A DNA stretch of 64,000 nucleotides, from assembly GCF_024323335.1 (NCBI RefSeq), contig NC_066585.1, positions 84,370,614 to 84,434,613 of the forward strand, in the 5' to 3' direction. This document shows, one piece after another, positions 35,760 through 50,561 of this stretch (positions are counted from its first letter, which is position 1; each line of letters begins with the position of its first letter). The notes beneath the pieces were generated by a model, which saw nothing but the letters and a program-made list of their open reading frames with translations, made no database searches and was not told where the DNA came from. The position numbers were made by a program, and so were the translations under genes. This DNA comes from Lathyrus oleraceus. Taxonomy: Eukaryota > Streptophyta > Magnoliopsida > Fabales > Fabaceae.

Positions 35760-36440
35760 GAAGAGGGAGTCTAAAGCTATATAAAGGATCCAAGTTCTTC
35801 ATTAAAAGATGCACTAGTCAAGAGCACTTTAAGTTTGTGTTTGACTTTATTTGTTCTTTTATACTCTTGTTTTACAGTGTTGTGATATGAAGTTAAATAT
35901 TTGTTTTGAAGTGTGTGGGTGTACTTGAGCCTATGGATGATTGAGGTTATATTATGTGTTGTAACAATTATCTCATAATGTTATTCCCTGCTTGTCATTT
36001 GACATTAGTCGTGGTTTTTCTCTGGTTTTGGGTTGTATCCTTCTGTTATGATTGTGTTCTTTTATTTTCTCTTTGCCATTTTTTCTAACAACTGGTATCA
36101 AGCTTTTAGTTTGATTCAAAGATATGAGTTATTAGTATGATATATGGTTACAGCTTTGTCTGATCTTCCACATCAGAAAAGAAGGACAATGTTGTGAAAA
36201 ATGTGTTGAGTTGCAGTCACAAATTTTGTTGTGCAGTTTGGGTTAAAGAAAATTGATGGAAGAATTATTTTTGACTTGTGAAAAATTCAAGTCAAAGATG
36301 TGTTTATATAATCCGGATTACACAAGGTATTTGTTAGTGTTTATTATATGAGCATTAATTGACGTTGATGCAAGGTGTACCATGAGATTATGTCGGTGGT
36401 TGAAGAGCTTCCTGCTAATATGAAGTTGCACCATAATTTG
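35760..36440. other. Spacer, no gene recognised
   Basis: Probably LINE 3' untranslated DNA and flanking repeat. No coding motif. Confidence 0.35.
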
Positions 36441-36457
36441 TTAGCATGAGTTTTGAC

Positions 36458-36605
36458 ACGTGAAATTTTTGGAGTGGTTTATCTTCAAGTGAAATATATT
36501 CTTCATCATAAAATATATGATTGTCGATGATGACAATGTGAAATTCTTGGAGTGTGTTAACTTCAACTGAAATATATTATTCATGGTAGAGTATGATAGT
36601 TCTCT
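36458..36605 (+). repeat. Two-copy ~80-bp tandem repeat
   Basis: GTGAAATTTTTGGAGTG near 36460 and GTGAAATTCTTGGAGTGTG near 36538 begin two similar units, each followed by CTTCAA.TGAAATATATT and a CAT-rich end. Identity is moderate. Confidence 0.65.
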
Positions 36606-37138
36606 TAAACTTGTTGAGTTGTAATTCCTTGTGTTGGAGCAGGTTGCTCGACATAACAAGGAATGTCGAACCACCTAGTGTCTTGAGTTGTATTAGTGTC
36701 GAAGCATGTTGTTCCACACAAAATTTCGACTTAGACTTATTTTAGTAGTTACTTTGGACTTCTATAGTTTTGGGCTTTAACTTGAGGTTCAAGTTAACCT
36801 AAATCCATAAATAGAGGGAGTAACCCTTATTTTTATAATAAAATGAATAGAACATTCATAACATTGTATTCACAGTATTTTGCAATTGCAAAGTAAATAA
36901 AAAAAAATTCACAGTTTGTGGACAGAGAGAAACTCTGCAGAATTTTATTATTCTTCTCCTTCATCGTTCTTTACACTCTTTCTTTCTCCATTGTTCTTCT
37001 CTTTTCATTGCTATTGTGTGGGTAATAACAATTTTGCTCATCAAGATTGATTGAAATTCTTTATAGATTTTGGGGGATTTTCAACAAAACTATTATTGTT
37101 GGTGAATATAATGTAAAAAATTTTGGAATAGTGTAGCT
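36606..37138 (+). other. LTR-like promoter and leader remnant
   Basis: On the plus strand, CATAAATAGAGGGAGTAACC (near 36804) is followed by a long pyrimidine-rich stretch with many TTCT runs, as in plant Copia LTRs (U3 TATA, then R/U5). No partner LTR was found in the window, and no TSD could be set. Alternatively it is an orphan promoter. No coding sequence follows. Confidence 0.3.
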
Positions 37139-39770
<2,632 letters not shown>

Positions 39771-39774
39771 CTGT

Positions 39775-40125
39775 GTGATTTGAATCACGCAGTTTTTCTG
39801 ACTCGAATCTGACTCACAAAGAGCTCAGGAATGCATTTCTAGTTTTCATGATTCGAATCACAAGAATGTTTGATTTGAATCACAGCACTCTAATTCGAAT
39901 CACAAGAATGCTTGATTCAAATCACACTAAAATGATAATTATCATTGTTTTTATTGGAACTCTCATTCAAATCACCAGTTTCCCTTATTCGAATCATGTG
40001 ACTCAAATCACAAATCTTGTGACTCAAACCATGCAAATGGGTTTCATATAGTTTTTTTCTTTTTAATTTAAATCACTTGGTTTTTTATTTCAATCCTACC
40101 TCTTTCTTTTGACTCGAATCATGCA
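39775..40125. repeat. Cluster of ATTCGAATCA palindromic motifs
   Basis: About ten variants of GATTCGAATCAC (with TTTGAATCA, ACTCGAATC, ATTCAAATCA) occur in 350 bp, often spaced ~20-25 bp and separated by ACAAGAATG. The core TTCGAA is self-complementary. It lies where the 3' LTR of the neighbouring minus-strand Copia remnant would be. Confidence 0.8.
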
Positions 40126-42635
40126 CCATTTTTCTTTCATTTTTTTGCTAGATCTTCATCACATAAAAATACCATTTTCTCTCAAAAGTTAGAAAACATA
40201 CACTTCCAATATTGATTTGAAAACTCACAAATCACTTGGTCTATCATATTTTCAAAGTAGTTTAGAATCTTTATTGAACACTTGCAAATGATTTCTTTCA
40301 TCTTCTACCTCATTATTTTTCCATTTGTCACATTGATCTAAATCTCATCTCTGGAGATTTGTGATTGTTGAGGAGATTTGATAATGTTTCTTTGAAGATT
40401 TGTTTAAGATTTCAGACTTTCACAAGGTGTGTGGTGTTGTGACTAGTTTTGACAATTTCAGTTGAAAAGAAGGAGGTTATTCTCTCTAGTTTCATCTTGG
40501 TAGTGTTGTGTGGAATCCTACAGACAAGGTGGGAGTTCTTCTCAATCTTCAGATAAACCAACACTCAAGATACCAGTAGGATCGAGGAAATATCGGTGCA
40601 TAATCGAGACTTTGGACCAAGATTGTTGAGGCATGAAAATTCAAGGCGACTTCGAGTAGATATTTCGCAAGAACTCAGTTCGGATACTATGTATGAATTA
40701 AGGGATCTAGATAGAAGATTTTTATATTTTCACAATTATTTGGATATTTTAATTGTATTGAAAATCGTATAATTTGTCACAAATAATATTGGAAGAACAA
40801 AATATTTTTTGGATTTATTAATATCCCCCTCAATTAAGCAGGGAGTATACTTTACTCCCCCTGAGAGTATACTTCTCCCCCTTTATCATTATCAAAAAGG
40901 CAAACAATAATCAAAGCACATAGATCCCATGTAAAAGGAACAAGTTATCTTATAGAGATGGACAATAACAGTCCAGAGTAAGGCATAGGATCTAAATTTT
41001 CTCCACATTGAAGATAGCATTCAGCTTTGAAATCAACTGATGGTAAGCTTTGGAGAATTTTCTTTCCCAAAACTCAAAAGTCTTTGAAGCTTTCTAAAAT
41101 GAGAGGGAATTCCGTTGCTTATTTCTTTGTTACTCAGATTTCTCCAAGACATAATTGTTTCCCTTTATGAATGTTTTGGACAACCTCTTTTAAGTCTCCT
41201 AAGCCTTACACTAGTGTTGGGTTCAAGGTGTTTGACATAAATTTTCTCCACAAACACTCAAGGTCTCAAGGTAACTTGAGAAGCTTCCACTGACAAATCA
41301 TTGTTGATTTTCCTTTCCTATGAATAATTTTATACGAGAGTTAGTCCAACCATAGGACAATAAATCCATTACATATTTAACACCTTAACCTCTTGTGATC
41401 ATCATCATCATTTTGATCAATCAACGTCTTGGTTGAATCCATTAGGGTTGATGATCACTTCTCCTTGTACTCTTGAAAGAGTTTTCTCATATTTTAATCT
41501 ACATCATATCAGAAACATCCTTGCACAAGGATTCGTCACTAGCATTGAATCGACAAAAACTCATGCATAAGAAAAGTATGTTTGGTTTAAAAAGAGAGTT
41601 GTATTATCTTTGTTTAAAAAAAGAAAAAAAAAATCTTAGACTATTAAGTCAATCTCTATGAGCTTGTTTTGGATTGTAGAGACCCATTTTTGTTTTGAAA
41701 ACATGAGTAAGAAGATTTTTTAGAAAAACATGAGAATGATCAATATGCACTTCCTTATGGGTGTAACAACTCCAAAATGCATTCTTTATATTCATTTGGA
41801 GGATTTTGCAAAAACGCATGAGAAGGATAGAATCATCCTTGTGGCTTCTAGTTGAGGTGCATGAGTATAAGTTTTATTGAGAATTATGCTTTGATTTTAA
41901 TCTTTCATAACGAGTCTTGTTTAAAATAAATATTTCCGTCAAGCTTGTTACGAAAGATCTACTGAGGTTCCGATAACAAAATTATCTATGGGAACGAGTT
42001 TTCAACCGTTGTTTCTTTCAAATTGATTTAACCTTTCTTGCATAGAAAATGACCAATCTTTTTTTATGACAGCTTCATCAATTTCATTTGGCTCAATTTG
42101 TAAAACAAAATCCATATGGTTACATACCTTAGTATGGGAGTGTTGAGATGTATTTCCCTTATAAATTTACCCATTAACATTATGAATGAAGTGGTCTTTA
42201 AAGGTCCTCCATTCTTAAGATAGACTTTAATGGTGCTTCATCAATTTCTCTATTTTTATTTCCCTTTTATTTTCATCTTTCAAGGATGTTCTTTAAGGGA
42301 TACCTGCAAAAGTAAAAATCTTTACTTCTACCTACTAGGAGTTAGTTCATCAAAGGTGATATGTATGAGTTCTTCAATAGTCATGGTACTTTTGGAAAGA
42401 GGTTTTAAAAGGATTTCACATTAACATTTTTACTAACCATGCATATAGATGAATTAAACATACTTTATTACCTTTGTTACACAACTTATGTATCTCCCTT
42501 TGACAGTCTTCATCTTTTTATTCCAGATCTTCGATGTTAGTAGCTTTAAGTGCATTACTTTTCCTCTTCTTCTTGTTATTTTATTCACACTATCAAGTCT
42601 TTTAAGCCCCATTTCATGTTCCTGCAATTTACCAA

Positions 42636-42638
<3 letters not shown>

Positions 42639-42669
<31 letters not shown>

Positions 42670-42684
42670 CGTGTGTGTGTGTGT
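42639..42684. repeat. (GT)n microsatellite
   Basis: Interrupted GT run (one TTC break near 42669), sitting at the end of the Copia gag remnant and disrupting it. Confidence 0.97.
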
Positions 42685-43290
42685 CCATTGTTTCTAAATT
42701 CTTATATTCATAAATTACAGTAACTTTAGGTTGCCAACTACGGTTTAGGCATCTAACAATATTTATGACCAATTCTTTATTTGAAAATGTTTTTCCCATA
42801 GTTCTCATATGACTCATGAAATGGGTAAATTGTGTTTGCATCTGATTAATTCTCTCTTCAGGTTTCATTATGAAGAGTTCATACTCATGGGTTAATGTTC
42901 TCGACCTTGCCCTCTTCACCTCAGTAGTACCTTCATAGGTGATTTGAAAGATGTCTCACATTTCTTTTGCAGTTTCGCAGTGTGAAACTCACAAAAACTC
43001 ATCAAAACTGAGAGCGGTGGGAATGACAGCTTTCGCTTTCAAACTACGCTGCATATTATCTTTATCATCTTTGTTCCAATTATTTTCAGTTTTTTCTATA
43101 ACACCATTAACTATGCGTGTAGAAACAAATGAACCTTCATTCACAACCTTCCAGATACCACGATCCATCACTTCTATGAAAAACTTTGTTTTCTTTTTCC
43201 ATAAACTATACCCTTCTCCATTAAAGAATAGGGGTTTGTTTAGTGAACAACTTGAAGTAATTTTTCCTCCTGAGACGATTAGTCCTTAAC
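42683..43290 (-). pseudogene. Copia gag fragment (UBN2-like)
   Basis: Minus strand, several frame changes. Visible motifs: YSLWKKKTKFFIEVMDRGIW, ALSFDEFL, CETAKEM, DIFQITYEGT, KRARSRTLTHEYELFIMKPE and NKELVINIVRCLNRSWQPKV. These are the gag core of Copia elements with a DUF4219-type N-terminus. The C-terminal half of gag and all pol domains are missing. A GT microsatellite ends the similarity. It would have encoded the particle protein. Confidence 0.82.
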
Positions 43291-43956
43291 AGTAGTTAGG
43301 TTCTCATACCACTTGTTGGATAAGTAACCTAAAGCACAAGAGGGCGGTGAATTATGGTATTTAAAGTACGTGATTAATTTAAACCTTTCATGATTAAGAT
43401 CATATTAGTTATTCTTAAGTGAGTAATTTGCAGTGGAAATAAAATACTGAAAGTAATTTGCTGAAAATAAAAGGATAGTGTTAGAAAGATTGCACCAGAG
43501 ATTTAGGCAGGTGTGGCAGAACGTTATCTTAGTCATGTCACCAAGAGATCTTCTTGAGAGTTTCACTATAGACTTTGAGCTTTTGAAGGTTATACCCACG
43601 AACCTTAATACAATCTGATCTTGAGATTTTAATAGGTTTATCCTCAACCAAATGATAGCTTTTAACCCAGGCTAAGCTATCGAATTGCTTAGAGATTCAT
43701 GGCTTATCTCAATAATCGAAACAAAGTTTTTTTCCAACAAAGCTTAACAAACCAAGAACCGATATTTTATAAAGGTTGTTCTCAAGAACCAAACTCAATC
43801 TCTTAAAGGTATCGAACCCTTAAGAATATAAACGAAATGCACGATGACTTATAAAAAAAGTGTCTTCCTCACAAGTAAACACTACTATGGAAAACACCTA
43901 TAATCACCATTGTGAAAGCCCTATAATCATTGTTGAGCAATTGTGGCGAGGTAGCG

Positions 43957-45139
43957 TGTTAGGGACCAATTGGTACTACTTTTTATATCATTTTATTGGT
44001 TCCTTTTACCAAGTTTTGATGTAATTACACACTTTTATTCTCACTATTTTGTATAAATGCAATTAGGTTTAATTTATTTTGTTTTGAATAGTTATTTCAC
44101 ATATTTGTTAGTTTTGTAGAATTTTTGGATGAGAAAGCTTTGGATTGTAGCATCATAATATGGAAGATTTTGGATGAAGCTTGCAAAGCAAGGAAACTGA
44201 GGCAGCTTCAGTTCGCCCCGCGAACAAAGTTCGCGCCGCGAACATAGTTCGCCCCGCGAACCCTGCGAATCCAGCAAGTTGATTTTGGGTCAAAAGTGCT
44301 GTTTTGAAGGCCAGCTGGTTTTACCATTTTGGTGTCTGCCTTGGGATAGCTTTTCTGCTTTGGATGGAAATGATCAATTAAGGAAATGTCAACTCTTTTA
44401 GGAGAGAAAAACACATTATTCACATTCATTCATTATCATTCACACATTGATATTGAGAGCTTTTTGTAAGAGAGAAAAACAGAGTTTTTCTTCTTTAACT
44501 TTCTGCTTTGAACAATGATGATGAGGAGCTAAACTCCCCTTTGTCAAGATTGGAGGTAGTAGCTATTCTCATATGTTTATGTATTCCATTTGATTTATAT
44601 ATATGATAAAGATTGTTGATGTATTGAATACTGTTTTTGCCCTAAGTTGAAAACCAGATTTGAGTAGTTGTCGAGAGAGATTATTTGAGTCTTGACATAA
44701 AACAGATTTTCAAGTAGTGAATAAGTTGTAGAGATAGATTTATTCATTACTCTTCTTTGGTATTAAGCATTAAAGATTGCTATATTGATAGTTAGGTGGA
44801 GAGATCGTCTAAGGATCAATATAGTGATTATCACAATATCATTTAGACATAAATGACTTTGAGAGGATACTTGAACATCATCAATAATCTTGAATCTATT
44901 TATTTATCATAAGGAATCATAAGCATTTGAAATAGTGAACTCCAATCTTGCCAAGCTTTTACATTAGATTAAAACCATTTTACTGTTTTTAGTGACATTT
45001 ACTCACAAGATAACTTTCCAACCAAAACAACCTTGTTACTTTCTAAACTTACAACATTTGGATTATAGAACGGCGGTAATATCAACCAATCTCTGTGGAT
45101 ACGATATAAAAATATTTGCCGAAGATATACTTTTCAACA
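43957..45139. mobile_element. Solo LTR
   Basis: A 1183-bp block starts TGTTAGGGACCAATTGG and ends ACTTTTCAACA, with TSD TAGCG at 43952-43956 and 45140-45144. There is no second LTR, no primer site and no coding region, so it is a solo LTR left by recombination between two LTRs. It contains a GC-rich palindromic repeat at 44211-44261. The family is unknown. Confidence 0.8.
44211..44261. repeat. Three 18-bp palindromic units, GTTCGCSCCGCGAAC
   Basis: Copies at 44211-44225, 44229-44243 and 44247-44261, spaced exactly 18 bp. Arms GTTCGC and GCGAAC are perfect inverted repeats. Very GC-rich compared with the surrounding LTR. Confidence 0.92.
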
Positions 45140-45360
45140 TAGCGCGTGGTTGTAAGTAGGATATTTACAACCACGATATATTAGTTGTGCTAATAAATTG
45201 GAAAGCATAATGCATATAACCAAGGATGTAATAAACAACTGTGGTGAAAGGCCAACTCAGTTTTTCATTTTTGCCACATGTTTTGCATGACTACATTGAT
45301 AACTTTCATCATAATTTATAATATTAAACATTTTTAACACAATAACAATAATTAAAAAAA

Positions 45361-45440
45361 AGAACAACAAGAACAACAATAACAATAACAACAACAAAAA
45401 ACAACAAGAACAACAACAACGACAATGACAACAACAATAA
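45361..45440. repeat. (AAC)n-rich simple repeat
   Basis: Interrupted ACA/AAC trinucleotide run of ~80 bp. The long hydrophobic open stretch opposite it is a by-product. Confidence 0.95.
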
Positions 45441-45767
45441 AATAAATAAACATAATTGTTAAATAAGAACATTTTACCTGAAACAACAACAACAACTAAC
45501 ATTGCAAATTTGAATCCATGATTTCCATGCCTCATTCAATTTGGAGAAGAGATGATGGAGTTTCAAAACTCGTTAATGGAAGAAATGTTTTTGAGTTTCG
45601 TTTATGGAAGAAATGATGTTTTCAAGTTTGGTTTAATGGAGGAATAGTGTTTCGTAAATCGAATAATTTTGGAGGCAAAAAATGAAGTTTGTTTAAGTCC
45701 TTATAGGACAAAAGTGGATGAACTAAGAGCGTTATATATCTTTTAAAAAAATAAGAATTTCGCCACT

Positions 45768-46056
45768 TCTCATCATGGTTGGAATTTCAACCATGGTAAA
45801 AAGTGGTTTAAAAATAAGTAAAAAATCAAAATTGTTGATGCTAGGATTCAAACTCATGACCAGACACCACTTTTAACAACGGTTGAAATTCCAACCATGG
45901 TGAAAAGTGGCTTAAAAATAAGTATAAAACCAAAAATGTTGTTGGGATTTGAACACATGACTATACGCCACTTTTCACCACGGTTGGAATCCCAACTGTG
46001 GTTAAAAGTGACCTCTTCATACTTTTCACTATGGTTGTTATTAAGGACCATAGTGG
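45768..46056. repeat. Tandem ~98-bp hairpin units
   Basis: Three units begin near 45770, 45868 and 45967, each with CCACTT...GGTTGGAATTTCAACCATGG...AAAAGTGG, i.e. a stem with a palindromic core. They lie toward the right end of the CACTA-like element. Confidence 0.85.
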
Positions 46057-46163
46057 AAAAAAGATCAATAAAAAAATGCAGGCACCTAAATATCACTTAT
46101 TACTTCGGTTGATTAAATAGCCAATATAATAACATGTTACAAAAGGTATATTTTATAGTAGTA

Positions 46164-47099
46164 AAAGCTTCATTTAGGATAATTTATTGGCAAGCCCAAA
46201 TAGGAAGCTTTGGATATATAGTTGTTACATGTCATTAATGTGATGTCCTCATTGATTTTGTAATCGATTGACACCCATCTAATTGATTAGGATAATGTTT
46301 CAATTGATTGGCTCGTAAAAATGTTTTACGAATCGATTGGAATATTTTTCCAATCAATTAGATGGTTAAAAAATTATTTGGACAACTTTTTAATCACTTG
46401 GTTCTGGCTTAGAAAATCATTTTCTAGGTAGAAGCATATTTTGGAGTGTGTGTGAGTTTAGACCTAGTTCGAGGTTGACGTATTGGCGGACCTACCACTA
46501 CCTTTAGAGTGTCTAGCTATCAAGAGTAAGTAGACCGTTTATTTTCTAGCATTCTATGTGTGTTTTCTGTGCTTGTGTGTTGGTGTTTTAGTCAGTTTCG
46601 CCAATCACTTTAGTGTTTGTACATGGGTGCTTTAATCCACTTGGATGTGTACCCTTTATAATAAGAAGTATAAGTAATTTAGCAATAATATTTTTTATTT
46701 CAATACCAATATAATGGAATACATTTAACATCTTTATTTCCTAATAAGAGATTAATCAGGAATAAAAAGTGTGTAACTAGGTGGTTTGTGCCACCGCTTA
46801 ATTGACAAGAACTTAAAGGAATTAACAGATAACATAACCAGACAGTTTATGTTGCCGCTTATTTACTCCACCGAGTTAAGTTTTATTTCCATCAACCACT
46901 TTTATTTTCTTGTTTCTCATATGACATCTTATTGGTTGGAGATCAGGTTCCCATTATTTTCAGTTTCCTAACCAATGAGGCCATGTTTATTTCTATAGTG
47001 GTAGTCTCACATTCTTTTTGTTCCTATTGTAGAGCTTGATAAATCCTTTTGTTTCCTGATAAGTCTACGCTTTTGGTATCCAGTTCATCTTGGATGTTG
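46164..47099. other. Spacer, no gene recognised
   Basis: Contains several AATCGATTGG/CCAATCAATTAGATGG motifs (46260-46390), seen in some legume repeats. No coding motif on either strand. Confidence 0.35.
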
Positions 47100-49234
47100 T
47101 GATACTTTATATTGAGGTGGACATGGGATGTTATAGCATCCGAGGTTGCTGCAAAGGGGCGGCCTAAGATGGAGTTATAAACACTTCAGCATGGGACGAC
47201 CGGGAATTGGGTGTCTAGTTCTAATGTTCCTCCCTTCTTCCAAGGTGACCATCAGTTATACATATCCCCATGAGAGATTTATTATATTGTTGAAGGCTTG
47301 TAAGTCTGACCCTTCATATGGTTACAACTTTTCTTTCACCGGTCCCATTTTCTCAAAGAGGTTGGCATACATAATGTCGCAAGAACTTCCCATGTCAATT
47401 AGAACTCGGGAGATGTCAAAGTTAGTTATGGTTATTTTTATTACCCAAGGGAATATCTCGTTTGAGATTCCTCCTACCTTCTCACTATCTCGGAACCCAA
47501 GGATAGGTATTTTCGAGTTAGTGGCCGAGGTAGCTCAGAAAAAGTTATCTTGATGATGCCCTTGGATGGAATGTTAGGCCTAAGGGGATTATGAAGGGGA
47601 TGTACGGGCACTTTCCTTTATGCTCTTATTCTCTGCAAGCATACTTACTTGTCCCTTCGGTAATAACTTTGATTGTCTTCTTCAGATAATGTCCTATTTT
47701 GGCGACTCTTCTATACTCCTCTTTCCATATTTTATATACTCAGATAGTCGTCCCTTCTTGGTGAGCCCTTTGAATGCATCCTTAAGTTGTATGCAATCAT
47801 TTGTATTGTGGACATGGATTTTACGAAAACGACAATACTTTGACCTATAAATTCGGGCAGACTCGTTGACCGGGTATGTGGGGTGTAGGAGTTAAACTTT
47901 GAACAAGGTCTAGCTTCCTTAAACTCGGTATTGACACATTTTGTAAGGATCCTTTCATGAGAGGTGTTCAGTGGGGTGTAGGAGTTAAACTTTGAACAAG
48001 GTCTTCACTCGTGTTCCTCCTTAGATTTTTCAGACTCTTTGTTTGTTGTTCACCCGTATTCGGGGATACTCAACCCTTTGCTTCCTTTGTCAGATAATAT
48101 TTTTTCTTCTTATTTCACATATGGTTGAGCCCTTCTCAGCACCTTATTTATGTCATGGGATTCTTTGTGGCCCAAATAATCTCGGAATATACTATCATGT
48201 AGAAGCCCTCTTTTGAAAATCCAACATTTGAGGCTTTCATCAGTTCCGCCCACGGCTACTGTTACTTTGGTAAATCATACAATGTATGCACACATGGTGT
48301 CTTTATTTCCTTGGCTCACCCCTCTAAGGACGGGAGTACTTATTGGTTGTCTCTTCCTTGAGGTGAAATGAGATGTAAAAGTCTCACAGAATTACGACCA
48401 TGGGTTTGTGCTTCCATAGGGAGGGTTTTGTACTAGTCTCGGGAAAATTCGGTCAGAGTGAGTGCGAACAATTTGCATTTGATATCTCCATATACATGGT
48501 AGTAATCTAGACGACCGTCCATGTGTTCGACATGATCTTTAGGATAATTGTCTCCAATGTAATCTTGTCGTTTGGGTGTTTTTCCTAAGGAACGTGGAAT
48601 TCTACCATCCAAGATGCGAGCGCTCAGAGGATTCTTCTTCTTAAGTGGTGTTGAAGTGGATTCCTCATTTACTTCTTTTTTGGATGACCCACGACCTTCT
48701 GGATGAGTGTGACTATTATTCCTTCTGTCATGGTCGAGCGGGAGTGTATGATGTCTACGTTCCCAACGGCGATACAATTTTTGGGGTTCTTCCCGTCCTT
48801 TCCTTGGCTATATTACCTTCTCTGGGGTTGCTTCTTGGACGATATAGTCTCTTGGCACGACATTCTATAGATTCTACTTTATTCGAGTGAGTCTGACAAT
48901 GATGGTCTGGAAGTTTTGCTGTTGGAACATTCTGGACATACTCTTTAATTATTAGTGAGTGGCTTGGGGTCCTAATTTGGCTTCCAGAAGTTGGAAACCA
49001 GGAACTGCTTTACGTCCAGTCGCCATGAGAGGCGGCTCCATTCGAACGCATGGTTTCCCGTAGAAGAAATTGTCGAGGATTAACTCCAAATTGAGGAGGC
49101 TGAAGGTCTCCTTGGATAGTTTGTGGATGTGTTTGGTTTTGTTGTCGAGGAAGAGGACTAGGTGGAGGATGATTTTTCACGGTGTCAGTTGCTTTCGTAG
49201 TCAAGTATTGAGCAGTGGAGCGAGTAATTTTCAA
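47100..49234 (-). pseudogene. Ty3/gypsy gag and protease fragment
   Basis: Minus strand. The gag N-terminal part lies near 49234-49010. Capsid-like gag at 48777-48433 reads ARILDGRIPRSLGKTPKRQ, DHVEHMDGRLDYYHVYGD and KCKLFALTLTEFS. The protease region near 47560-47150 has VLIDMGSSCDIMYA, with Met in place of Thr of the usual DTG/DSG-type motif, and DLQAFNNI. Frames are broken by several stops. RT and integrase are absent, and the sequence stops near 47100. It complements in kind the RT-bearing fragment at 32480-33800, but nothing shows that they came from one insertion. Confidence 0.8.
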
Positions 49235-49668
49235 CGGTGTCGTTACTTAACTATTACATCATTTTTCATGATAATCAACATACTTTTACATTGCTTGAGA
49301 ATCGATATTAAAGGTAGTTTATATACAACTCTCGTACACCTTAATCCAACGCAACATCTTTTCTAAAAGACAAAGTCGTGAGGTTCTCACACCTAAAGCG
49401 GACAATACCTCATAATTGTAGTGCCACAAACTTGAGGTCAATTGGAATATTGACGTTGTTTGTGGGAACTCGTGGTTCGCATCATGTATCTCTAATTGTG
49501 TTATATATGCAGGCATCAATGTTTCACCCTTCCATGCTTCTATACACTTTTCTTAAGTTAAAGTTGTTACCATATTCACTTTCCACAATCCAAATTCTTT
49601 GTCTCTTGAAAACTTCTCAATCTCCCATTTGGAACCCATGACGTTCACTTGTAAACAAAACTCTTTTG

Positions 49669-49686
49669 CCCCCATAGTTGGCGCCA
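49669..49686 (-). other. Gypsy primer-binding site and LTR edge
   Basis: The complement reads TGGCGCCAACTATGGGGG, a typical gypsy primer site, two bases from TGTTGTGAAATTG (49689), the presumed inner edge of a 5' LTR extending to the right. The outer LTR end and TSD were not found, so 49689 to about 50150 is only tentatively LTR. Confidence 0.6.
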
Positions 49687-50186
49687 CTTGTTGTGAAATT
49701 GAAGGGTTCAATCACACCAAATAATTTGTGTGGGAATAAAGAACAATGACAACAAAAATAAATTTCCTTCAGCAAAAATAACTCTTTTTGCAATATGACA
49801 ACAACTTAACTTGGCAGAGGACGATAAAAGAGAATAAACATAATAATTTGTTTACCTAATTTGATTAAACATTCTACTTTAAGGGAAATAACAACTCTCT
49901 TATTCACTATAATTCCAAGAACTTCAAGAAATTTCAACTATTGTCTCTTTAAGTTTACTGAGGATTTATACTCTTATCTCTGTCTTTTAAACTACATTTT
50001 AAAAGTTGTAAAGACAAGAATGACAAAGATACATCTTTATAATTGTTAAAACTAAATTGATACTTAATGAATCCAAAATGTAAACCATTAACAAACTGAT
50101 CCACAAATTGAATCAACCAAGTCCGGCACACGAAAACTGTCTAGACCAGATCTCATACCCGACAGAGTCGAATCACCCGCATATAC

Positions 50187-50521
50187 TAGGGATGGAAATG
50201 GATATCCATGGGGACGATTATTATTCCCCTCATACCCGCCTCATTTAGTAAATATGATACATGTACTCGCCTCATTCTCGTGCGGGTATTTGTCATATGA
50301 ATATCCATAATTTTAAAATATCAACGAATATTCATGAATATTAATGTTTAAAAAAATTAAAATATAATTAACTTAATTTTTTTTTATCCATTTTAAATAA
50401 TAAAAAATAATTTCAAATTTAACACATAAAAATAATAACAAAAATAAATCATTCATTTTATTTTTTATTTTATCAAATAATTATACTAAATTCAATAAAA
50501 TAATAATAATTTCATATTTAA

Positions 50522-50561
<40 letters not shown>

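Larger units (their letters stand above)
43880..46163. mobile_element. Decayed CACTA-like element without coding sequence
   Basis: The left end CACTACTATGGAAAACACCT and the complement of the right end TACTACTATAAAATATACCT match at 15 of 20 positions, most differences being C/T transitions. AAA flanks both sides (43877-43879, 46164-46166), as expected for a 3-bp CACTA TSD, though AAA is weak evidence in this DNA. Near the right end are tandem hairpin units (45768-46056), like CACTA subterminal repeats. A solo LTR is inserted inside. Without it the element is about 1.1 kb. Confidence 0.5.

Noticed and set aside
45257..45535. Cys/Leu-rich small protein on the minus strand
   Set aside because: Generated by translation of the AAC microsatellite complement (45361-45440).
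47146..47553. 135-codon open frame on the plus strand
   Set aside because: It is antisense to gypsy protease sequence, which has clear family motifs on the minus strand.
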